Source: Hydrogenophaga flava NBRC 102514
GTDB lineage: Bacteria > Pseudomonadota > Gammaproteobacteria > Burkholderiales > Burkholderiaceae_C
Direction of reading: 5' to 3'
DNA length: 64,000 bases
NCBI RefSeq assembly: GCF_001571145.1
Contig: NZ_BCTF01000015.1
Location: 84,501 to 148,500, forward strand
Shown: positions 8,609 to 17,166 of the stretch, piece by piece
Numbering within the stretch: the stretch's first letter is position 1
How the letters are laid out: each line of letters opens with the position of its first letter
Translations under genes and position numbers: made by a program
Notes under the pieces: generated by a model
What the model saw: only the letters and a program-made list of their open reading frames with translations
The model's database searches: none
Told to the model about the DNA's origin: nothing

Positions 8609-9325
8609 ATGTCTCTGCGCACCCTGTTTCTTGTCGCCGCCCTGGGCCTGCCGTGGGTGGTCCGCGCCCAGGCGCCCGCCGTTCCGCCGCCCCACATGGA
8701 CCAGCGCGTCCAGGCCTGCACCCTCTGCCACGGCAAGGAAGGCCGCGCGACGCCCGGTGGCTTCTTCCCGCGCATCGCTGGCAAGCCGGCCGACTACCTC
8801 TACCACCAGCTGCTGAACTTCCGCGACGGCCGTCGCAACAACGACGGCATGCGCTACCTGCTGGACCACCTGGGCGACGACTACCTGCGCCTGATCGCGC
8901 AGCACTTTGCATCGCTGGACCTGCCGTACCCGCCGCCGCTGCCGCCGCAGGGCGACGCCGCCACGCTGGCCCTCGGTGAGGCGCTGGTGCGCCGCGGCGA
9001 CCCGGCGCGCGATCTGCCGGCCTGCACCGCCTGCCACGGCGCGGCAATGACCGGCGTGCGGCCCGCCGTGCCCGGCTTGCTGGGCCTGCCGCGCGACTAC
9101 CTGATCGGCCAGCTCGGCGCCTGGCAGACCGGCCTGCGCAAGGCCTTCGCGCCCGACTGCATGGCCCACGTGGCGCAGCGCCTCTCGCCCACCGATGTCG
9201 CGGCCGTGGCCAGCTGGCTCGCCGCCCAGCCGCTGCCGGGAGACCCGCACCCGGCCGCGCCCACCACCGAGCCGCTGCCGCTGCGCTGCGGTCTGACGCC
9301 GCCCGCGCCGGGAGCCACGAGATGA
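8609..9325 (+). CDS. Diheme cytochrome c (c4-like), periplasmic
   Basis: 238 residues: a signal peptide (about 1-20, ending VVRAQA) and two class I heme sites, CTLCH near residue 35 and CTACH near residue 140, each in a c-type cytochrome domain. The two similar halves are the hallmark of c4 cytochromes, which carry electrons to terminal oxidases. Its stop overlaps the start of the triheme cytochrome gene (ATGA), so the two are co-translated and probably partners. Confidence 0.85.
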   Translation: MSLRTLFLVAALGLPWVVRAQAPAVPPPHMDQRVQACTLCHGKEGRATPGGFFPRIAGKPADYLYHQLLNFRDGRRNNDGMRYLLDHLGDDYLRLIAQHFASLDLPYPPPLPPQGDAATLALGEALVRRGDPARDLPACTACHGAAMTGVRPAVPGLLGLPRDYLIGQLGAWQTGLRKAFAPDCMAHVAQRLSPTDVAAVASWLAAQPLPGDPHPAAPTTEPLPLRCGLTPPAPGATR

Positions 9326-10578
9326 GGCACCCGTTGCGCTGGATCGCCGCCGTCTTCGTCGCGGGCCTGGCCCTGCTCGGTGCCGTGGTCGGTGTGGAAA
9401 TGCAGGCGCCTGCACTGCCGCCCTCGACCGAAGCCGCGCCCACCGACCCCACGCTGCTCGCACGCGGCGCCGAACTGGCGCGCGCCGGCAACTGCATGGC
9501 CTGCCACACCGTGCGTGGTGGTGCGCCTTATGCGGGCGGTCGCCGCATCGGCACGCCGTTTGGTGACCTCTACGCCGGCAACCTCACGCCCGACGCCGAG
9601 ACCGGCCTGGGCGCCTGGTCGCAAGACGCTTTCCGGCGCGCGCTGCACGAAGGCCGCTCGCGCGACGGCCGGCTGCTCTACCCGGCTTTTCCCTACGCGC
9701 ACTTCACGCGCCTGGGCGACGAGGACGTGGCCGCGCTCTGGGCGCACCTGCGCAGCCTGCCGCCGGTGCGCCAGCCCAACACGCCGCACGCGCTGGGCTT
9801 CCCCTACGGCACCCAGCCCGCGCTTGCGGTCTGGCGCGTGCTGTTCTTCGAACCCGGGCGCTTCCAGCCCGACACCGCGCAGAGCGCCGAGTGGAACCGC
9901 GGCGCCTACCTCGTCAACGGCGTCGCGCATTGCGCCGCCTGCCACGGCACACGCAACGCCTGGGGCGCGACCACCGAGGCCTTCGGCGGCGAGCGCCTGC
10001 CCGATGGCCGCTGGTACGCGCCCTCGCTGCTCGACCCGCGCCAGGCGGGCGTGCAGGACTGGCCGGTGGAGCGTGTGGCGGCACTGCTGAAGAACGGCAG
10101 CGTCGAGGGCGCGAGCGTGGCCGGGCCCATGGCCGAGGTGGTGTTCCACGGCACCCAGCACCTGCCCGAGGCCGATGTGAACGCCATGGCCAGCTATCTG
10201 AAAAGCCTGCCCGTGAAAGCCAGTGAGCCGCCGGCCTTCAAGCGCGCCGACGGCTCTGTGCTGGAAGCCGGCGGGCGCCTGTACCGGCAGCACTGCGCCG
10301 ACTGCCACGGCGAGCAGGGCGAGGGCCGCCCGGACATGTACCCGCCGCTGGCGGGCAACCGCGTGGTCGCCATGGACGACCCCACCAACGCGCTGCAGGC
10401 CATCGTCGGCGGCGGCTTCGCGCCGTCCACGCCGGGCCACCCGCACCCCTACGGCATGCCGCCGTTTCGCACCCTGCTGCAGGACGACGAGATCGCCGTG
10501 GTGGCGAGCTTCCTGCGCCAGAGCTGGGGCCACCACGCCAATCCGGTGAACCCGCTGGAGGTGCAGCGCGTGCGCTGA
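9322..10578 (+). CDS. Triheme cytochrome c, alcohol-dehydrogenase cytochrome subunit type
   Basis: 418 residues with an N-terminal signal-anchor (about 6-26) and three heme sites: CMACH near residue 58, CAACH near 206 and CADCH near 331. Three c domains in about 420 residues match the membrane cytochrome subunit of periplasmic alcohol, gluconate and aldehyde dehydrogenases, which passes electrons to ubiquinone. No catalytic dehydrogenase gene is adjacent, so its electron donor is unknown. It probably works with the overlapping diheme cytochrome. Confidence 0.85.
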   Translation: MRHPLRWIAAVFVAGLALLGAVVGVEMQAPALPPSTEAAPTDPTLLARGAELARAGNCMACHTVRGGAPYAGGRRIGTPFGDLYAGNLTPDAETGLGAWSQDAFRRALHEGRSRDGRLLYPAFPYAHFTRLGDEDVAALWAHLRSLPPVRQPNTPHALGFPYGTQPALAVWRVLFFEPGRFQPDTAQSAEWNRGAYLVNGVAHCAACHGTRNAWGATTEAFGGERLPDGRWYAPSLLDPRQAGVQDWPVERVAALLKNGSVEGASVAGPMAEVVFHGTQHLPEADVNAMASYLKSLPVKASEPPAFKRADGSVLEAGGRLYRQHCADCHGEQGEGRPDMYPPLAGNRVVAMDDPTNALQAIVGGGFAPSTPGHPHPYGMPPFRTLLQDDEIAVVASFLRQSWGHHANPVNPLEVQRVR

Positions 10579-10634
10579 GGCGGTTTGACGCCTGGGTGAC
10601 GGACGGGCGCTGATGGCGCTGCCACCATGCGTGC

Positions 10635-11453
10635 ATGAGCCCCACCACCGACACCACCACCCCCGCCGAAGGCCGCATCACCTCGCTGGCCCGCGGCCCG
10701 CTGTTGCTGATCGGCATCGACCGGCCCGCCAAACGCAACGGCTTCACGCCGGCCATGATGCGGGCGCTGGCCGAGGCCTACACGCGGCTGGACGACGACC
10801 CGGCGCTGCGCGTGGGCGTGCTGCACGCGCACGGTGACCACTTCACCGCCGGCCTGGACCTGCCCAGCTTCGCGCCGCTGATGCAGCGCGGCGAATCACC
10901 GGTGCCCTTCGGCGCGGTCGACCCGCTCAACCTGGGCGATCCGGGCTGGCGCCGCCGCACCAAGCCGATGGTGGTGGCGGTCAAGGGCATCACCTTCACG
11001 CTGGGCATTGAGCTGATGCTGGCGGCCGACATCGTGGTCGCGGCCGACGACTGCCGCTTCTCGCAGCTCGAAGTGGCGCGCGGCATCATGGCCACTGGCG
11101 GCGCGACGCTGCGCATGGCCGAGCGCGCCGGCCTGGGCAACGCCCTGCTGCACCTGCTGACCGGCGACGAGTTCGACAGCGCCGAGGCGCTGCGCCTGCA
11201 CTTCGTGCAGCGCGTGGTGCCGGCAGGCCAGGAGCTGGACGAGGCCCTGCGCATCGCGGACCAGATCGCGAAGCAGGCGCCACTGGCGGTGATCGCGTCG
11301 CGGCTGAACGCGCTCAAGGCGGTTGAGCAGGGGCCGATGGTGGCGATGGCCGAGTTCGACGCCACGCAGCAGCGGCTGGCGCTCAGCGAGGACGCGGCCG
11401 AGGGCGTGGCGGCGTTCCGGGAGAAGCGCCCGCCGGTGTTCAAGGGGCGCTGA
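10635..11453 (+). CDS. Enoyl-CoA hydratase/isomerase (crotonase) family protein
   Basis: 272 residues with the crotonase fold: oxyanion-hole segments FTAGLDL and KGITFTLGIE, and two glutamates in the positions used for hydration (GIELMLAADI and SQLEVARG). Retention of both fits a hydratase, but the substrate and pathway cannot be read from sequence. It stands alone, 56 bp after the cytochrome gene and 20 bp from a convergent gene. Paralogs of this kind are common and often have unassigned roles. Confidence 0.85.
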   Translation: MSPTTDTTTPAEGRITSLARGPLLLIGIDRPAKRNGFTPAMMRALAEAYTRLDDDPALRVGVLHAHGDHFTAGLDLPSFAPLMQRGESPVPFGAVDPLNLGDPGWRRRTKPMVVAVKGITFTLGIELMLAADIVVAADDCRFSQLEVARGIMATGGATLRMAERAGLGNALLHLLTGDEFDSAEALRLHFVQRVVPAGQELDEALRIADQIAKQAPLAVIASRLNALKAVEQGPMVAMAEFDATQQRLALSEDAAEGVAAFREKRPPVFKGR

Positions 11454-11473
11454 GCACCGGGCGCTGAGGCGCC

Positions 11474-11767
11474 TCAGCCGCCCAGGTCGGCCAGCAGCGC
11501 CTCGCCCCAGTCCCAGGGCCCGGTCAGCGTGAGCCGGACCTCGGTCCAGTCGCCATCCTCGTGCACCTGGGTGTCGGCGTCCCAGGCGCCGCCCTCGTCC
11601 AGCGGGCCGCGCGGCCCTGGCGCCTCGCGCTGCGCGCGCGCCAGCACCGCCTCCACCTCGGCCATCACCGCCGGCAGGTCGACGCGGCGCACGCTGGCCA
11701 CGGCCTCCCAGCTGCCGGTGCCTTCGCCATCGTCGGCGGCGTCGAAGATCAGGTAGTTCAGGGACAT
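11474..11767 (-). CDS. Hypothetical acidic protein, 97 residues
   Basis: Begins MSLNYLIFDAADDGEG, is strongly acidic and has no recognised motif or membrane segment. It lies 14 bp downstream of the secreted HExxH protein gene on the same strand and is probably co-transcribed with it. I do not recognise its function. It has the dense, even codon use of its neighbours, which supports a real gene. Confidence 0.65.
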   Translation of the reverse strand: MSLNYLIFDAADDGEGTGSWEAVASVRRVDLPAVMAEVEAVLARAQREAPGPRGPLDEGGAWDADTQVHEDGDWTEVRLTLTGPWDWGEALLADLGG

Positions 11768-11781
11768 GGGTGGTTCCGGGT

Positions 11782-12486
11782 TCAGCGCATGGCGTCGAGC
11801 GTGCGCGCGATCTCGCCGCCGCAGGCCGTGCGGTTGCGCGCGTACTCCTCGGGCGTGTCGATCTCGCGGTGGCGCTGCAGCGTGTGCTTCATCTGCGCGT
11901 CGACCCAGGGCAGCCACTGCTCGCGGATGTGGCGGGTCAGGCGCTCCTGCAGCTCGGCGGCCTCGCCGTAATAGATCTTGTTGCCGAAAGACTGCCGCAT
12001 GCCCTCGCGCATGCGTTCGGCCGCCGCCGACAGCGTGAGCTGGTTGACCTGCACGTGGCGCATCTCGTGCGCCAGGATGTGGCGGTGCGCGCAGCTGCCC
12101 TCTTCGAACTCGCTGGCCACCGACACCACGTGCGGGTCCAGGCTGAGCGTGACGGTGATGGCCGGGCGCATGCACACCAGGCGCTCGCGCGGGTGGCTCA
12201 GTGTCGGGCTGCGAAAGGCGATGCGCGTGCCCAGCTGCAGCTCGGTCAGGCCCAGGGTGAAGGCGTTCTCCTGCGGCAGGCGCTGGACCTGCATCAGGTC
12301 GGCGATGCTGCGGTCGCGCCGGTGGCGCACGGGCGCCGGCTCGGCGGTCACCTCGATCACCGTTGGCGGCAGCTGCGCCTCGCACAGGGCCTGCCACCGG
12401 TCCGACGGTTGCTCGGCCAGCGCCAGCGCGGGCAACAGGGTCAGGCTCAAGGCGAGGGTCAGCGGCAGGGCGAAGGGCAGGCGCAT
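11782..12486 (-). CDS. Secreted protein with HExxH metalloprotease-like motif
   Basis: 234 residues. A clear signal peptide (about 1-22, ending ALALAEQ) precedes a soluble domain containing HILAHEMRHVQVN near residue 135, an HExxH zinc-binding motif. This suggests a periplasmic zinc peptidase, but I cannot assign a known family and the third zinc ligand is not obvious. I chose the ATG at 12486 because the signal peptide begins there. The next gene upstream on this strand is a LysR regulator 7 bp away. Confidence 0.6.
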   Translation of the reverse strand: MRLPFALPLTLALSLTLLPALALAEQPSDRWQALCEAQLPPTVIEVTAEPAPVRHRRDRSIADLMQVQRLPQENAFTLGLTELQLGTRIAFRSPTLSHPRERLVCMRPAITVTLSLDPHVVSVASEFEEGSCAHRHILAHEMRHVQVNQLTLSAAAERMREGMRQSFGNKIYYGEAAELQERLTRHIREQWLPWVDAQMKHTLQRHREIDTPEEYARNRTACGGEIARTLDAMR

Positions 12487-12493
12487 GGCGTGA

Positions 12494-13420
12494 TCACCCC
12501 GCGGAAGCCGCGAGATTCGGCGTGCGGTCACTGGCGATCCAGCCGGCCCAGAAGTCGATGCAGGCGCGGATCTTGGGCAGCCGCTGGCGCGCGCTGGCGG
12601 TCACCGCGTACAGCGGCACCGGCTGTGGGTCGACAAAGTCCGCCAGCACCGGCACCAGCAGGCCCTGTTGCACCAGCGGTGCGGCGGCCACGGTGGCCAG
12701 CCGGCCGATGCCCAGGCCCTGCACCAGCATGTTGGCGGCCAGGCCGGTGTCGTTGGTGCGCCAGTAGCCCTCGATGGTCCGGCGGCACGGCGTGCCGTCG
12801 ACCACGAAGGGCCAGCGGTTGAGGTGCGGCGCCGCGGTGTTGCTGATCAGCCGATGGCGGTGCAGCTCGTCGGGGTGTTGCGGCAGGCCGGCGCGGGCCG
12901 CGTAGGCGGGCGACGCGTAGAGCGCGCGGCCCAGCTGGCCCAGCGCCCGCGCCACCTGGGTCTCGGGCAGGTCGGTGCTGGTGCGGATGGCGATGTCGAT
13001 GCCCTCGCGCGCCATGTCCGCCAGCCGGTCGCTCACCTCCAGCTCCACGCGCAGCTGCGGATGCTGCTGGTTGAGCGCGTTCAGGCTGGGCAGCAGCAGG
13101 TACTGCGCGATCACGGTGCTGGCGGCCACGCGCACCAGGCCGCGCGCCTCTCCCGACTGCTGCGCGAAGTCGGCCTGCAGCCCGTCGAGCGCGCCGGTGA
13201 TGCGCTGGCAGTGTTCGAGAAAGGTTTCGCCTTCAGGGCTGAGCGAGAGTCCGTGCGTGGAGCGGTGCACCAGGCGGGCGCCGCAGGTTTTCTCGATCCG
13301 GCTCAGCGCGCGCGAGACCTGGCTTACCGGCACGTCGCGCTCGCGCGCCGCCGCCGACAGGCTGCCCAGCGCGGCCACGCGGGCGAACAGCTTGAGGTCG
13401 TCGAAGGCGAGCGCGTCCAT
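12494..13420 (-). CDS. LysR-family transcriptional regulator
   Basis: 308 residues with an N-terminal winged helix-turn-helix (about 1-60, LSAAARERDVPVSQVSRAL) and a periplasmic-binding-protein-like effector domain. The effector is unknown. It is divergent from the small ORF and tautomerase gene, and the intergenic region holds a perfect 13-bp palindrome (13467-13479) of the kind these regulators bind. The tautomerase unit is therefore the likely target. Confidence 0.9.
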   Translation of the reverse strand: MDALAFDDLKLFARVAALGSLSAAARERDVPVSQVSRALSRIEKTCGARLVHRSTHGLSLSPEGETFLEHCQRITGALDGLQADFAQQSGEARGLVRVAASTVIAQYLLLPSLNALNQQHPQLRVELEVSDRLADMAREGIDIAIRTSTDLPETQVARALGQLGRALYASPAYAARAGLPQHPDELHRHRLISNTAAPHLNRWPFVVDGTPCRRTIEGYWRTNDTGLAANMLVQGLGIGRLATVAAAPLVQQGLLVPVLADFVDPQPVPLYAVTASARQRLPKIRACIDFWAGWIASDRTPNLAASAG

Positions 13421-13466
13421 GCGGCGATGGTAGTGCGCGCCGGTGCAGGGGGCCTTGCGCGGAATG

Positions 13467-13479
13467 CAAAACCGTTTTG
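13467..13479. promoter_or_regulatory. Palindrome, candidate LysR operator
   Basis: CAAAACCGTTTTG is a perfect inverted repeat around a single central C. It lies about 55 bp before the transcription start implied by TTTCCC-N17-TAGAGT (13492-13520), the distance at which LysR regulators usually bind in divergent promoters. Confidence 0.4.
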
Positions 13480-13558
13480 AACCGCCCGCCGTTTCCCGCT
13501 GAAGGGGGTTTGCCTAGAGTCGCTGCACCCCTTCATTCATCGCCCCCAGGAGCCCGCC

Positions 13559-13765
13559 ATGCGCACCGAACACCTGCACCAGACCCTTTCACCCCAGGCC
13601 CACGCGGCCCTGTTCGACGCCTTGCGGCACCAGGCCGAGCGCGAGCGCCGGTCTGCGGTGCAGCGCTTTGGCCAGGGCTGGGCCATGCGGTTGGGCGCAC
13701 GGGTCCGCCGCCTCGCCGCGCATCGCGGACATGGCGCTCACGCGGTTCGGCTGATGGAGGGTTGA
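13559..13765 (+). CDS. Small hypothetical basic protein, 68 residues
   Basis: Begins MRTEHLHQTLSPQAH and is rich in Ala, Arg and His, with no recognised motif. Translation is supported by AGGAG at 13548-13552, 6 bp before the ATG. It ends 2 bp before the tautomerase ATG and is probably the first gene of that operon. It could be a small accessory protein or a translated leader; I cannot assign a role. Confidence 0.6.
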   Translation: MRTEHLHQTLSPQAHAALFDALRHQAERERRSAVQRFGQGWAMRLGARVRRLAAHRGHGAHAVRLMEG

Positions 13766-13767
13766 AC

Positions 13768-14196
13768 ATGCCCACGCTGCTGCTCAAGATCACCCCGCTG
13801 CAGAACCCCGAGCGCTACCAGGCGCTGGCCGCGGCGCTCACCACCCTCACCGCCGAGCTCCTGCACAAGCGGCCCGAGGTGACTGCGGTGGTGATCGACG
13901 ACCTGCCGCGGGCGCGCTGGTGCGTCGGCGGGCGCACGGTGGAGGGCACCGCGGCGCTGCTGGAGATCGGCATCACCGCCGGCACCAACACCGAGGACGA
14001 GAAGGCCCGCTTCATCGCCGCCGCGTTCAACGAACTGCAGCGCCAGCTGGCCCCCGACGGTGGCTTCGAGGTGGCGAGCTACGTCACGGTGCGCGAGTTG
14101 CCGGCGACGGACTGGGGCTACGGAGGCCGGACGCAGCGGGCGCGGCAGTTGGTGCGCGCCGCTGCAAGACCAGCCGGATCGGCTGCGCCGATTTGA
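13768..14196 (+). CDS. Tautomerase (4-oxalocrotonate tautomerase-like) family protein
   Basis: 142 residues. The protein begins MPTLLLKITP, so Pro2 becomes the N-terminal catalytic base after Met removal, as in the tautomerase superfamily. These enzymes interconvert enol and keto forms of aromatic-ring breakdown intermediates; the substrate here is not known. It is probably controlled by the divergent LysR gene at 12494. Its last 113 bp overlap the 3' end of the opposing P450 gene, an unusually long convergent overlap. Confidence 0.8.
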   Translation: MPTLLLKITPLQNPERYQALAAALTTLTAELLHKRPEVTAVVIDDLPRARWCVGGRTVEGTAALLEIGITAGTNTEDEKARFIAAAFNELQRQLAPDGGFEVASYVTVRELPATDWGYGGRTQRARQLVRAAARPAGSAAPI

Positions 14197-15553
14197 GCGT
14201 CACGTGCAGCAGCGGTGTGGGCGGCTCGGCGCCGGGCGGCACCGCCAGCCGGTAGCGCTGCAGCAGCATGGCCGCGAGCAGAGCCATCTCCAGCTGCGCG
14301 AAGTGCTGGCCGATGCAGACGCGCGGGCCGGCGCCGAAGGGCATCCAGGCGCCTTTGGGGATCGGCGGCGCACCGGCCATGAAGCGCTCGGGCAGGAAGC
14401 GCTCGGCCTGCGGGAACAGCTGCTCGTCACGGTGCAGCACCCACGGCGTGAGGCGCAGCATCGATCCCTTGGGTATCGACCAGCCTCCTAGCGCGATGGG
14501 GGCCGTGGTGCGCCGGCTCATCAGCGCGGGCGCAGGCGGGTACAGGCGCAGCGCCTCCTTCAGCGTGGCCTGCAGCCAGGGCAGGCGCGCGGCGTCCTCG
14601 GCCGTGGGCATGGCGCCGCCGAGCACTGCGTCCACCTCGTCGGTGGCGCGCTGCGCCGCCTCCGGGTGCGAGGCCATCAGCCAGCTCCACCACAGCAGGC
14701 CGCTGGTGGTGGTGTCGTGCCCGGCCTGGAAGGTGACCATGCACTGGTCGAACACCTCCTCGGGCGTGAGCGCCGCACCGCTGTCTTCGTCGCGCAGCGA
14801 CAGCAGCATGCCCAGCAGGTCCTGCGCCTCTCCTTGCGCGGTGTCGCCTGTCGGCCGCGCGTCGATGTGGCGCTGGATCAGCCCGCGCAGGGTGCACAGA
14901 GCCTGGCGCTTGGCGCGCTTGCCCGGCAGCGGCAGCCAGTCGGGCAGGGTCATGGGCATGAACATCTCGCGGTAGCCGGTCTCGCCCAGGGTGCGGTTGG
15001 CCTCGGCGGCGCGCCGCGCGTCGCCCTCGGCCGGGTGCGAAAACAGCACCTGCAGGATCACGTCCATGGTCGCTTCGCTCCACAGATCGTCCATGGCGAC
15101 CGTGCCCTGAGACTGGTTGAGGAGCAGCGCACGGTCCAGCACCCGCTGCGCGGCCTGGGCCATCAGCGTGGCGTAGCCGGCGACGCGGCGTGGGGTGAAG
15201 GCGGGCATCAGCATGCGGCGCTGGCGCTGCCAGGTCTCGCCCTCGCTGACCAGCACGCTCTGGCCCAGCACCTGCGAGAACACCTCGATGCCGCGCTCCC
15301 AGCGGATCAGCTGCGCGTGCTGCCCCACCAGGGCCTCGCGCACCAGTTCGGGGGACATCAGGTTCCAGGCCCGTTCGTAACCGAGCCGCAGCACGCAGAT
15401 CTCGCCGTGCTCGCGGCGCATGCGTGCCTCGAACGCCAGATAGTCGTCCCGCATCTCGCGCAGCAGCGGAAGCCCCCACCAGCGATCGGGTGGACCGGGG
15501 GGCTTGTGGGGCGGTTGGCGGGCGGGGAGGGGGGAGGTGTGGGTGTGCGACAT
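14084..15553 (-). CDS. Cytochrome P450
   Basis: A 489-residue heme monooxygenase. The I-helix (AGHDTTT), the K-helix (KEALRLYP, ExxR) and the heme-thiolate loop (FGAGPRVCIGQ) are all intact. The length and class fit a soluble bacterial P450 that hydroxylates fatty acids or other hydrophobic compounds; the substrate is unknown. I chose the ATG at 15553 because an AGGA site lies about 9 bp upstream, rather than the ATG at 15604. The last roughly 25 residues are a low-complexity tail lying in the overlap with the tautomerase gene. No ferredoxin partner is adjacent. Confidence 0.9.
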   Translation of the reverse strand: MSHTHTSPLPARQPPHKPPGPPDRWWGLPLLREMRDDYLAFEARMRREHGEICVLRLGYERAWNLMSPELVREALVGQHAQLIRWERGIEVFSQVLGQSVLVSEGETWQRQRRMLMPAFTPRRVAGYATLMAQAAQRVLDRALLLNQSQGTVAMDDLWSEATMDVILQVLFSHPAEGDARRAAEANRTLGETGYREMFMPMTLPDWLPLPGKRAKRQALCTLRGLIQRHIDARPTGDTAQGEAQDLLGMLLSLRDEDSGAALTPEEVFDQCMVTFQAGHDTTTSGLLWWSWLMASHPEAAQRATDEVDAVLGGAMPTAEDAARLPWLQATLKEALRLYPPAPALMSRRTTAPIALGGWSIPKGSMLRLTPWVLHRDEQLFPQAERFLPERFMAGAPPIPKGAWMPFGAGPRVCIGQHFAQLEMALLAAMLLQRYRLAVPPGAEPPTPLLHVTLKSAQPIRLVLQRRAPTAAPAASGLRSPSPSPATRAP

Positions 15554-15612
15554 GGGCGTGATCCTGTCGGGTCGGCTGGCATTTGTCTTGAACGGTTCCG
15601 ACATGCCAGGGC

Positions 15613-15644
15613 TTGACGGCCGGGGGGTGCAAGCCTCCTACACT
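15613..15644 (+). promoter_or_regulatory. Possible promoter of the AraC gene, giving a leaderless mRNA
   Basis: TTGACG (15613-15618) and TACACT (15639-15644) are separated by 20 bp, longer than the ideal 17. The -10-like hexamer ends 8 bp before the ATG at 15653, so transcription would begin at or next to the start codon. Confidence 0.35.
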
Positions 15645-15652
15645 GCCGCTCC

Positions 15653-16564
15653 ATGGCCACCCTCAAACCCTCCGCGCTCGACTTCGACCCCGCGCTGATC
15701 CCGAGCGGCACGCTCTGGCTGCCGCGCGCCTCGCTGTCGGCATGCGTGCGCGGAGCCATGGTGCGCAGCACCGTGGGGTTCACGCTCAGCGACGCCCAGC
15801 GCCTCAACCACTTTCCGGCCTCGCCGCTGTGCAACTTGTGCTGGTGGTTCGTCGGCAGCAGCCAGCTGCTGGAGCCCTCGCGCCCAGGGCAGATGGCACA
15901 GCCCTCCGATCCGCGCCGGCCGCTCGCCGGGCGCTGGGTGTTCGGCGGCCCCTCCACCCGGCCGATGACGAGCTGGTGCCCGGGTCCGGCGCACGGGATG
16001 ATGGTGATGTTCATGCCCGACGCGCTGCACGCGATGATCGGGTTGGAACCGGCCCACTACACCGATCAACTGGTCGACGCGGCCACCGTGCTGCCGCCGG
16101 ACTGGCTCGCCATGTGCGAGCAGGTGCAGCACGCGCCGGACGACGCGCGGCGCATGGAACTGCTGGAGGACTTCCTGGAGCCGCGCTGGCAGGCCTGCCG
16201 GCCCGAGCGGCCCTTGCAGGCCCATCGGTATGCCGACTGGGTGACCCACCTGGCGCAGCGCGCGGCCGTTTCCGGACCGGGCCGCAGCCTGCGCCAGCTG
16301 GAGCGCCGTGTGAAGCGCTGGGCCGGCCTGCCGCTGCGCGAGCTGCGCGGCATGGCGCGCAGCGAACAGGCTTTCTTCGATGCCGTGACCGCGCAGGCCG
16401 AGACCGGCGGCATCCGCTGGGCCGACGTCGCCGCCGACAACGGCTACGCCGACCAGTCCCACCTGTGCCGCACGACCCGCCGCATCACCGGCTTCAGCCC
16501 CGAGGCCCTGCGCGAAGGCATCGAGAAGGACGAGGCGTTCTGGGCTTATCGGGTGTGGATGTGA
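15653..16564 (+). CDS. AraC-family transcriptional regulator
   Basis: 303 residues with a variable N-terminal sensing region and a C-terminal two-helix-turn-helix domain (about 215-295: WADVAADNGYADQSHLCRTTRRITGFSPEALRE). The gene is divergent from the P450 with 99 bp between the start codons, so the P450 is its most likely target. The inducer is unknown. The preceding -10-like TACACT lies only 8 bp upstream of the ATG. Confidence 0.88.
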   Translation: MATLKPSALDFDPALIPSGTLWLPRASLSACVRGAMVRSTVGFTLSDAQRLNHFPASPLCNLCWWFVGSSQLLEPSRPGQMAQPSDPRRPLAGRWVFGGPSTRPMTSWCPGPAHGMMVMFMPDALHAMIGLEPAHYTDQLVDAATVLPPDWLAMCEQVQHAPDDARRMELLEDFLEPRWQACRPERPLQAHRYADWVTHLAQRAAVSGPGRSLRQLERRVKRWAGLPLRELRGMARSEQAFFDAVTAQAETGGIRWADVAADNGYADQSHLCRTTRRITGFSPEALREGIEKDEAFWAYRVWM

Positions 16565-16590
16565 GTCCGCAGACGCCTTGTAGCTGCGGC

Positions 16591-16596
16591 TATAGT
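16591..16596 (+). promoter_or_regulatory. Likely -10 element of the pilin operon
   Basis: TATAGT lies 29 bp before the first pilin ATG and matches the sigma-70 -10 consensus at five of six bases. No convincing -35 hexamer sits at the right distance, so this would be a weak or activated promoter. A ribosome site GGGAGG is at 16612-16617. Confidence 0.35.
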
Positions 16597-16624
16597 GGCG
16601 CGAATTGTTACGGGAGGTACGAAC

Positions 16625-17164
16625 ATGGCATTGAAAAGGCCATTGACGATTCGGCGTGGGATGGCGGGCTTCGTCCTGGTGGAGCTGATGCTGGTGGTGG
16701 GCATCATCGGCATCCTGGCCGCCATGGCCCTTCCCGCATACAGCGAGTACACCACGCGCGCCCGGGTCGCCGAAGCGCTTGACCTCGGGCAGGCCGCCCA
16801 GAAACCCGTCGTCGAGTTCTACGCCCGTTGGGGCGTGATGCCTGCGAACAATGCCCAGGCCGGGCTGCCGGAGGCGCGCCGCTTGCAAGGCCGCTTCGTG
16901 GACGGCATCGAGGTGTTGCCGGGCGGGGTGCTGGTGATCAGCTTGAATGCTCGCGCGATGGCGGGCAAGTCCGGGGCTGACAAGGCGCCCTTCCACCTGG
17001 TTCTGCGCCCTGCCACCAAGCCCGGCGATGCGCTGGCGCCGCTGGCCTGGGTCTGTCAGTTCGGCGATGGGCTGGAGGGCCTGCAGGTGGCGGACATGCC
17101 CGCTGCTGCGACGAACCCGATGGCCGGTCGCTACCTTCCGGCAGCGTGCCGCAAGGCGGCCTGA
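16625..17164 (+). CDS. Type IV pilin-like prepilin (first of cluster)
   Basis: 179 residues. A 15-residue basic leader ends at Gly15; the mature protein starts FVLVE, with Phe1 and Glu5 as in classical prepilins, and runs into a roughly 20-residue hydrophobic helix. The C-terminus has a WVC...LPAAC disulfide loop like PilA. The leader peptidase (PilD) and assembly ATPase are not in the window. It shares an internal motif (AGLPEA) with the last gene of the cluster, so the two are paralogs. It precedes the pilin-like gene by 2 bp. Confidence 0.88.
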   Translation: MALKRPLTIRRGMAGFVLVELMLVVGIIGILAAMALPAYSEYTTRARVAEALDLGQAAQKPVVEFYARWGVMPANNAQAGLPEARRLQGRFVDGIEVLPGGVLVISLNARAMAGKSGADKAPFHLVLRPATKPGDALAPLAWVCQFGDGLEGLQVADMPAAATNPMAGRYLPAACRKAA

Positions 17165-17166
17165 TC

